Positions 57,081 through 64,000 of a stretch of 64,000 nucleotides of DNA are shown piece by piece. This stretch comes from Eumeta japonica. Lineage: Eukaryota > Arthropoda > Insecta > Lepidoptera > Psychidae. Both the position numbers and the translations under genes were made by a program. Where the stretch lies: NCBI GenBank assembly GCA_005406025.1, contig BGZK01000297.1, forward strand, positions 372,001-436,000, written 5' to 3'. Position 1 is the first letter of the stretch. Every line of letters starts with the position of its first letter. Below the pieces are notes generated by a model, which saw only the letters and a list, made by a program, of their open reading frames with translations, had not been told where the DNA came from and did not search any database.

Positions 57081-57719
57081 CCACACTGACACAAACCGTT
57101 AGGACGAGCATGTTATAAAAAAAAAAGAATTAATCTCGACCATAATTCGATCACTCCCGTTTCTTAATTTCAGCTTCTCCCTTGCTATTATTCGACCCCC
57201 TAATTCCCATTTGACATTCGCATTTCGAATCTCTTACACGATTTGTTTACATTTTTGGCAAATTCAGATATGTTATAAATTCCTTAAAATTTAAATTCCA
57301 AATTAACACCCACAAAAAAATAATAAAGTCAATGTACTTACTTTGTAAACAAGGAAATAAAAAAGGAATATTCGTATACAAACGACACTGCCGCACGCCG
57401 AACGGCGCGGGCGCACCGTCTAGTGTGGGCACGCGTTTCGCCGAAAATAGGCATACGATTGTATGCGACATGTAAATAGATCGGCGTGATTACGACTGCA
57501 ATGATTTTCAAATTATTCGCAAAATTCTAATTTAAAAACGTGTCACATTTAGATGTATAGCCGAACGAACTGATGACTTCTAAGATATACCAAAATATGT
57601 ACATAAGTGTTCCTGTTACTGTTTCTACTGCAATGTTACGTTCGAAGTGCAACAGTCTCCACTTTTACCCGAATCGTGAACACTCGAGTTTCACCTTTAG
57701 GAAAAATTGAATTATATTT
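57081..57719. other. Non-coding stretch, nothing recognised
   Basis: A GC-richer bit at 57385-57440 makes a short minus-strand frame with no homology. Confidence 0.4.
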
Positions 57720-57850
57720 ATTATAAACCAGATTTGATGCATCGCCCTCCGGCCGGGAGCGCGCACGCGCACCATTACATGTTTAATTGCTATTATTCCT
57801 CGTAAAATTTAATTAGCTGACCGACGTCTATGCTGCAGCCGTATACCGTT
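57720..57850. promoter_or_regulatory. CpG patch followed by TTTAATTAG motif
   Basis: 'ccggccgggagcgcgcacgc' is followed by 'gtttaattgctattattcc' and TTTAATTAG (57808-57816). Same style as the other candidate islands; evidence is generic motifs only. Confidence 0.22.
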
Positions 57851-58561
57851 ATTCAGACTTTTTGTTAAATTCCCAAGAATTAATACAGTTTTAACAATGC
57901 TAGCTGAAATAAACGCGGGCACTAATATTATTACTACTAATATAAATACTACAATACGGGTACAATTGTATAGATTGAGCTGGGTGTTTTATATTGGACA
58001 ATTTCATTCATACTTATGTTTAGGAGTGACTTTATGTTATTATTTTTCTTTAACATATGAACAGTAAGTTAGATTTGCTAAAAATGTCTTTTGATGACAA
58101 TTATTTTTGATAACAGAGAACAGTAACTTTTTTTGGATATGTGAAATTATGGCAATAATTTCCGTAATACGTAGACATTAAATTCAACTTAACCTATTGA
58201 ATTGATGATTACAAAGTGATTAAAACTAGGCGAGATTTATTTACTCTATTTCTGGAGACGCACCCAAATTTGCAGATTAGATTTGGTTAATATCGAATGA
58301 ACGAGGCCATCGACTGTAATTTATTTTAATAAGAGATACGTGAGGCATAGAAAATCGAGCAGTCATAAATTTTATTCGGAAAGCCTTTTTTTAATTAAAG
58401 TCTCGTTAAATAACCGATCAATTACACTGTTCGTAACATTAATTTGACATCCAAATGAAAAGTGGTGGGAGTGTCTACCGCTGATTTAGGATTAAATAAA
58501 TACGATCTAACGTTTGTTCTTCAATTAATTGGTAGGTTACCGAGAAATGCATTTATATTGA
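57851..58561. other. AT-rich non-coding stretch, nothing recognised
   Basis: No feature supported. Confidence 0.45.
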
Positions 58562-59763
58562 ACTAGCTTTTACTCACGGCTCCGCCCATGTATACATATC
58601 ATCAATACCTTGTATTCTATATCGAGTAATTTTCTCTGATTGTTATCGATTTAAGTTCCGATTCTACAGTTAATTTCGTCTCCAATCTTGCATTCGATTT
58701 CCGATTTCGCTATCGCTTTTTATTTCGATATCGATCTCGCTTTCAATATTGATTTCGGTTTTTTGTAGATCATGACACAGAAACGCATTGATGAAAGGCA
58801 TACATAAAATACTATGGGGCCGTCCATATATTACGTCATCGATTTTTGCTGATTTTCGACCCCTTCAATCATCCTATCGTCATTTCCTAATGACTCCCCT
58901 CAAGCGAAACTGACATCATTTCCAGTTTGACAAAATTAAAACATTTGCGGATTCGAAAAAATAGGGTAACATTAAAACGTTTTGTTATAGAATCATCTTT
59001 TTTATTATCATGTACTTTGGCAATGTTTATTAATATAATAATATTATTCTTCCCTATTCTATACATATATTTAGTTTACTTTGGATAGCTCCCACGGAGT
59101 TTTCACCCATTCTTGCAAATCCTGGGTCACGGGTAATATCTCCGTATCCTCCCCATATTCATTTTGGCTCGAGTACAATATATTATTGTACATTTTCGAG
59201 TAACTGGTATCACAAGAATGACGTCAATTTCGAAACCCCCTCTTCTTCCATCATTTACCGTCATCCGCAGACCAACCCCTAATTTAGAATGACGTAATAT
59301 ATGGACGGCCCCTATGCGTATGATACGGAAAATATTGTGCAAGAAGCTAGTCAAAATCTAATAGAAACCCTCATGCGCACACCAAAATAACCAAAACAAA
59401 TGCTATTTTCGAAATCAACCTCCCAAAAATTACGGTAACCTTACCCATATAGATTTTAGGTTTATTTTCAATGCTTAAGGGATTTATTAAAAAAAATTCG
59501 AAATAAGTATTCACTTTATTTGTATGTATTATTTATTTTACGAGAACTTTTACGAAGTTTCGAATCGAAATGTCTACTTGATATTGAAACCTTGAACCCC
59601 TATTTTACCACTTTAGGTTTGTAATTTTTTTTTATTATTCGACTACATCCCATAAGGAGCCCTTGTGCTAAATTTTAGCTTATCAGATTCAAGGGTTTGG
59701 GCTGGACGTTGACAAGTCAGTTAGTCAGTCAGTTAGCATTTTTCCTTTTATGTATATAGATAA
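58562..59763 (+). mobile_element. LINE tail (actagctttt type), split by a nested MITE
   Basis: Starts 'actagcttttactcacggct' and ends 'cagttagtcagtcagttagc' then 'ttatgtatatagata', the classic borders of a lepidopteran LINE/SINE 3' region. The first part (to 58815) carries a 'tcgatttccgatttcgct' simple-sequence stretch and 'cacagaaacgcattgatga'. The element resumes after the nested insert with 'gatacggaaaatattgtgc' and continues to 'gggtttgggctggacgttg'. Without the insert it is about 0.7 kb. It has no protein frame. Confidence 0.55.
58816..59312. mobile_element. 497-bp MITE with 24-bp perfect terminal inverted repeats
   Basis: Left end 58816-58839 ('ggggccgtccatatattacg' then 'tcat') and right end 59289-59312 ('atgacgtaatatatggacgg' then 'cccc') are exact reverse complements. 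It is flanked by 'tat' on both sides, consistent with a 3-bp target-site duplication. Subterminal sequence also mirrors ('cgaccccttcaatcat' against 'cgaaaccccctcttcttcc'). It lies inside the LINE tail and so inserted later. I recognise 'ggggccgtccat...tacgtca' ends as widespread in insects, but the superfamily is uncertain (a 3-bp duplication would suit Harbinger). No transposase is encoded. Confidence 0.82.
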
Positions 59764-59867
59764 GAAGGTAGATCGTGGTGTGCTAGAATAAACACGAGTT
59801 TTTGCAGCCTGTTTCTAGTTGGCAAATACTTAAGGTTTTTGTATTAATGACAGACATGCACTAATGG
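59764..59867. other. Short non-coding stretch
   Basis: Nothing recognised. Confidence 0.4.
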
Positions 59868-59945
59868 AGTAATGGTCAATCGGTCCGACCGCTTCACGCC
59901 CGGGTCAGCCTGTTCGAGTCCTAACTCGTGTGTGGATCAAAAATA
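59868..59945 (+). repeat. Possible tRNA-derived SINE head (Pol III A and B boxes)
   Basis: 'tggtcaatcgg' (59873-59883) fits the A-box consensus TRGYNNANNGG, and 'tgttcgagtcc' (59911-59921) fits the B box GGTTCGANTCC at all but its first base. Spacing is 38 bp, in the tRNA range. I cannot fold a full cloverleaf, so a functional tRNA is unlikely; a SINE head or tRNA pseudogene is more plausible. Confidence 0.35.
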
Positions 59946-60021
59946 TCGCCCGACACTATTTGCGCTGTTAAAAGAAACGTCGTGATGAAATCCAAATTCA
60001 GAAGTACGTTCACTGGAATTC

Positions 60022-60315
60022 TTCAAAGAAGTAAATGTGCGGTGGTTTGGCCATCTGGAAAGTATAAATGAAAGTAGACTGACAAAACAAATCTATACAG
60101 CGAATGTGTGTGACAAAAGTCAGCAAGGGTCACCCTAGAAAATCCTATGCAGACCATGTTGGTGGCATGTTAATAAAGAGCCAAATTTCAAGCACCCGAA
60201 ACCGACGAGCTGGCATGAAAAGATTGATGGATGTCAGTGAGACAAGAGAGATATGCGAAGGTCGTGCCGTGTGGAAATCTGTATTCTCTGCCTACCCTTC
60301 CGGGAAACAGGCGCG
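60022..60315 (+). pseudogene. LINE reverse-transcriptase C-terminus
   Basis: One frame reads VNVRWFGHLESINESRLTKQ and then IYTANVCDK. A second takes over after a shift near 60110-60125 and reads KGHPRKSYADHVGGMLIKSQ, then RRAGMKRLMDVSETREIC and AVWKSVFSAYPSGKQA. RWFGH.ER....RL...Y followed by G.GRP...W.D is the usual C-terminal end of APE-type LINE polyproteins in Lepidoptera. Only about 95 codons remain, with one frameshift; the open frame beyond GKQA is not part of the protein. It is a different copy from the 14-17.9 kb LINE. Confidence 0.75.
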
Positions 60316-62521
60316 AGCTTACACTGTTATTGTAAAGTACAAGTATAACGAAATAATACTCCGACGAAACTCTGGTATTAATTTCGCTCCGAAAAATAAA
60401 AACATACATTATAAAAATCTTTCTGTTATTTTTAATATACCCTCTTTCACAGTCGTACAGTCTGAAGAACGGGGCCATACTTTTGTGCTCTTTGATATTT
60501 TAAAAAGCGTGCAAATTATGAATGCAATTACTGTGTGAAGAAAATTGGCGGAGCGAGTGTGAAACAACGCATTTTAAAGTTTCGATAATTTTCGAAGCGC
60601 AAGCGAAAACGCTGCTCCGGCGGACCGACTTTCTTAAGTTAAAAGAATCGAATCTGTATCGTCGTCGAATGTCGAATCGAATCGAATCGGATGCCGAAAC
60701 TGCGGCGACAAAGCACCTCACCTGACGAAATATGACGTCACAACGATATAGACTCGATCGTTTTAAGCGAATATGATTGGGCCGCTAACATACAGTTCTC
60801 AGAAGACGCACGCATGCGCCGATCAAACGTATTACGGGTAGACACAGTATTTAATTTCGTAAAAACTCAACATATTTTAATTCATTTTTTTTAAATTTGG
60901 GATATCTATAAATTTATATAAAAATAAAGTTCCGTGGTGTATTATTTTTTACATAAATTTTTATTTTATCTCAGCATATGAAAACGATCTTATTGCAGAG
61001 TATTTTCTAAGCATAGTCCAATTGGTTTATAAAAAATCACAGATATATTTTAATCAGTGTTCAATTACCTCTGTCTTCTATGGCTATGATTTTTGAGTGC
61101 CACTTTAAGACTCTACTTTAGCTTTTTTTTAGATTTTATTACATATTAAAAGTACAATTCAAACTGACTTATATACTACAACAATCTTTCAAAATAACTT
61201 AAATTAAGTTTTCTAATTTTATATGTGATGAATGTAATTATAATTCGGAGTTAAATAATATTCTTTAAGTTTCATATAAAAATCAATAATGGAAATATAG
61301 TCAGATAATATTACAATTATTAATTTTATCACAAATAAAGTAAATAATAATGTTTTCGTTTTCATTCACTATTAAATTGCATTCGTTTCGCATTGAACCC
61401 TACAGTTATTGCTTTCGTAATAAATAAAGGTACTTAAGCATTAACTTAATGAGTACGTTAACATTTAACGTTGTTGATAAGTTTTTATACATTATACTAA
61501 TATATGATAAAATGACAACATACAGTGTACTCACTAAATTTTAAATTTAGTACCTCATTCCTTTTAGATCCTATTGGCAAGTAATAAATGAAGACTTATG
61601 CTCTAACAATTTATGTCTATTTGGTTAGGGTAGATTTTATTGTTATTGTCTATAGTTCAATAAAATCAATGTGACCAGTTGTTTTCAAGCCGTCGCGATT
61701 GTAATTCCCGTTCATATTGTCTATGATTTCATTACAGGCATGTACTAAGACGGTCGATGTAACTAATATCCTTGTTTATCCATATAATGTACTGTAGTAT
61801 TCCGCGTGGAGACAGAATATGTTTCTTCATGTTTCATATTGATGTATCGATCGATATTGTTGAAAATAACAATCTCGTTACGGTTTCGGCTCTGGTCCGG
61901 GCCCTGCTAATTTCAGTCCCGTTCTGGATTTTCTCGGTTTCGGCTCTCGATCTCGCTCCTCGCCGTGCTTTCAATTTGGATGCGGCTACCACTCAAGATT
62001 CCGATTTTTACAAAGCCGGAACAAATACTATAGATACAAAATATACGCTGCATTATTCATGCGTGAATGCGTGAAAGAAATTGAAAGAATTTTAAAATCG
62101 GTGCAGGAGTTCGGTTCAGCACCTCAAATACATGAATGAAGTCAAAAAAACTCTAGTAAGTATAATAAAACACACAGGTATTCCAATGTACACGTTGTCT
62201 CTAAACTTCAAAGCAATCGATTCGTTACTTCTGAAGTCTTGACACCGCTAACATACGGAAACGGAATTCTTGTAAATATTAATTTCACAATACAGTATAA
62301 CCTTTGTTTAAACGACAAGTATAGATTTATAATGTAAAAAAAAAACCGGACAAGGAGTAAATCAGATTTGTATATAATTTAAAGGGTTAAGAATAAGTTA
62401 AAATTTGGTTGCCTGTAAAGTCGGTATAAAAGACGTGACAACGACTTTGAATGGTAAAATCATTTTAATGTGAATATTCATTCGTATAGTAGGAAGAAGG
62501 ATGAAATAATAGTAACAATTT
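60316..62521. other. Non-coding stretch with minor simple repeats
   Basis: An (atcga)n-like run, 'gtcgaatcgaatcgaatcgg', sits at 60669-60690. A CpG-richer bit lies at 60560-60620. A 19-bp near-palindrome ('actaaattt', t, 'aaatttagt') lies at about 61533-61551. The frame at 61772-62074 has no recognised domain. Otherwise AT-rich. Confidence 0.45.
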
Positions 62522-62575
62522 AAAACATTTATTTATACAAAGAATTATATTTAAACATTAATTTATACAAAGAAT
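62522..62575 (+). repeat. Tandem duplication of about 30 bp
   Basis: 'atttatttatacaaagaat' and 'attaatttatacaaagaat' occur 30 bp apart, each preceded by 'aaac'. A small recent duplication. Confidence 0.75.
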
Positions 62576-62951
62576 CTCGCACTGAATTTATAACAAAATT
62601 GTATTTATATACAAATATACATACAATACAATACAAGCTATGCGGCTGCGCGTGTCATAGTTGAGTGGGAGAACGCAAGCATTCGGCGGACTCATCGTTA
62701 CGTTACCGAGCGTTACACTGTTTAGCCGCAACCTAATTTAAGACGTTGTCACGTCAAAAATGGAGCAAAATAATATAAAATAACCTGCAGAATCGATTAA
62801 AATGGCGAGTTTATAAAATTGATACATACGGACAGACGGATGTGTAGGAACAACAAGCATACCGGATATTTAATGTTGTTTAAATATTACACGAAAACAT
62901 TAATTCATGTTTTTTTTTAAAGTAGGTGTTTAAAAATAAAGTGAGTTGTTC
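62576..62951. other. Non-coding stretch, nothing recognised
   Basis: A slightly GC-rich bit at 62640-62730; no feature supported. Confidence 0.4.
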
Positions 62952-63025
62952 AAAAATAAGTTAACATTACAATAATATTACAAGTCAAGTAACTTGCTAT
63001 GTTATTGTAATGTTAACTTATTTTT
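62952..63025. repeat. Perfect hairpin, 24-bp arms, 26-bp loop
   Basis: The left arm starting 'aaaaataagttaacattaca' (62952-62975) and the right arm ending 'tgtaatgttaacttattttt' (63002-63025) are exact reverse complements. The loop contains a smaller inverted pair ('acaagt' with 'acttgc', imperfect). Confidence 0.9.
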
Positions 63026-63337
63026 CTTAAAAAACTAAAGTTCTGAACACGCATAACAGCGGTGGGCCCGCAGCCTGTCATGTTGTGTTCAAGTAAATGC
63101 AAAAGGGGATATTCATCAAGTGTACCTCTGCCTACCGCATACTGAGAGCGATGGCGTGAACTTTATGATCCGTGGAATGCATTCATTAAATATAGGACTA
63201 CATACTTGTAAAAAAAATCAATAACACACCACTTGTCATTTGTGGCTATTAATTCGTTTTATCGTAAAATCGTTATTAGTACGTTTCTCGAACTACTATG
63301 GAACATTGCAGATATGTCATTTCAATAACATACTATT
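63026..63337. other. Non-coding stretch, nothing recognised
   Basis: No feature supported. Confidence 0.4.
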
Positions 63338-63568
63338 ACTAGTTTTTTGCCCGCGGGTCCGCCTGCGTAGACATGAAATAATTATTTTTTTTTTTGGGAT
63401 AGGATTTGCATAAAATCCGTTCTTAGTGAGCGTCTACGTCCCGAAAAGATTGTCTATAGTTAGTAGCTATACCGAATTCCGAGTCAATCAAACCTATAAT
63501 TTCGGAGATCTCGTGATGATTCAGTCAGACAGTCAGTCAGTGGTATTCCGTTTATATATGTATAGATA
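63338..63568 (+). repeat. LINE tail fragment (actagctttt type), second copy
   Basis: Opens 'actagttttttgcccgcggg' and 'tccgcctgcgtagac', and continues 'agctataccgaattccgagt'. It closes 'cagtcagacagtcagtcagt' and 'tatatatgtatagata'. It has the same kind of borders as 58562-59763 but is shorter and without the insert. Non-coding. Confidence 0.55.
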
Positions 63569-64000
63569 TAAAATGTAATTACGTCTTTATTGGATTTTGG
63601 GATTTAAAAAAATGTCTCATTAGTGATATCGTACAGATAAGTATGTTTTTTGTTACCACGTTTAAGGTTTTATTTAATGGCAATAACAAAGCTTCGGAGA
63701 TGGGACGATTACGGCTTACCCGATGCGGCCGCTGAGCTAGCGAGCGGTAGCATTCCAGTCGGGCCCTACCTCCTAGGACTGCGAGGGCCGCTTTGGCCTC
63801 GAGTAGCATTTTAAAAGTTCTCACCTTAGCGACTTCTGTGTGCTCGACGGATCACTCGATTAAGGGGCAGTTTAACTCTAGCTTCATGAATATTAGATCA
63901 GTTTTTATTCCCGTCCAACGGCCGGCGACTCCGACGAGGTCGCCGTGACGGCCGGCGGCGCGCGCGCCGGGGGTCGCTCCCTTCGTTAATCTTCGTGTTC
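63569..64000. promoter_or_regulatory. AT-rich spacer passing into a CpG-rich edge
   Basis: From about 63700 the sequence becomes GC-rich ('gatgcggccgctgagctagc', 'gacggccggcggcgcgcgcg' near the end). A minus-strand frame at 63579-63824 has no recognised domain. The block continues past the window, so it could be a CpG-rich promoter, enhancer or exon whose main part is not visible. Confidence 0.2.

Noticed and set aside
59868..59945. Functional tRNA gene
   Set aside because: Boxes fit, but no convincing acceptor, D and T stems could be paired, and no terminator T-run follows closely.
60316..60538. Continuation of the LINE C-terminal frame to 144 codons
   Set aside because: After SAYPSGKQA the reading no longer resembles the LINE protein; the frame happens to stay open in flanking sequence.

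Overview
The window reads as insect nuclear DNA, most likely from a moth or butterfly. It is AT-rich by eye, full of homopolymer runs, and built almost entirely from non-coding sequence and decayed transposable elements. The lepidopteran call rests on repeats I recognise: an RTE-like LINE with a fused endonuclease and reverse transcriptase, mariner remnants, LINE tails that open with 'actagctttt' and close with (cagt)n and 'tatgtatatagata', and interspersed modules containing 'gactgcggatgtccatgg' or 'gccaagagcctgtcgga'. This is recall, not a database search. I cannot support one host protein-coding exon, rRNA, functional tRNA or CRISPR array. The stretch is therefore a gene desert or the inside of a very large intron.

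Layout. 0-13 kb: AT-rich DNA with small hairpins, a dead mariner (about 7.0 kb), one member of a modular repeat (6.4 kb), a 145-bp hairpin element (8.8 kb), a LINE/SINE tail (11.2 kb), a three-unit minisatellite (12.5 kb) and a 415-bp foldback (12.9-13.3 kb). 14.0-17.9 kb: one nearly full-length RTE-like LINE on the minus strand, the best preserved element here. 18-25 kb: two copies of a 0.75-0.9 kb dispersed repeat (family A) and a mariner 3' half. 25-35 kb: mostly featureless AT-rich DNA broken by CpG-rich islands. 35.6-36.8 kb: a CpG-rich block that looks like the 5' end of a retroelement, or a promoter. 39-44 kb: a TATA-containing promoter-like site, a reversed family A copy, a third mariner remnant and repeat family C. 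46-56 kb: a 220-bp MITE, a reverse-transcriptase shard and copies of families B and D. 56.6-58 kb: CpG-rich, homeodomain-site-rich blocks. 58.5-60.3 kb: a LINE tail split by a nested MITE, a Pol III-like box pair and another LINE C-terminus. 60.7-64 kb: AT-rich DNA, a long hairpin, a LINE tail and a GC-rich edge.

No pathway or operon-like system is visible. The most unusual structure is a scatter of at least ten short hairpins whose arms are perfect or nearly perfect, in sequence that otherwise looks neutral and decayed; these suggest recent template-switch events or very young small foldback elements. The islands of CpG-rich sequence carrying TAATTA, ATCGAT, GATAAG and TTTATGG motifs could be distant regulatory elements of a developmental gene outside the window. 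I could not compute conservation, so that stays a hypothesis.
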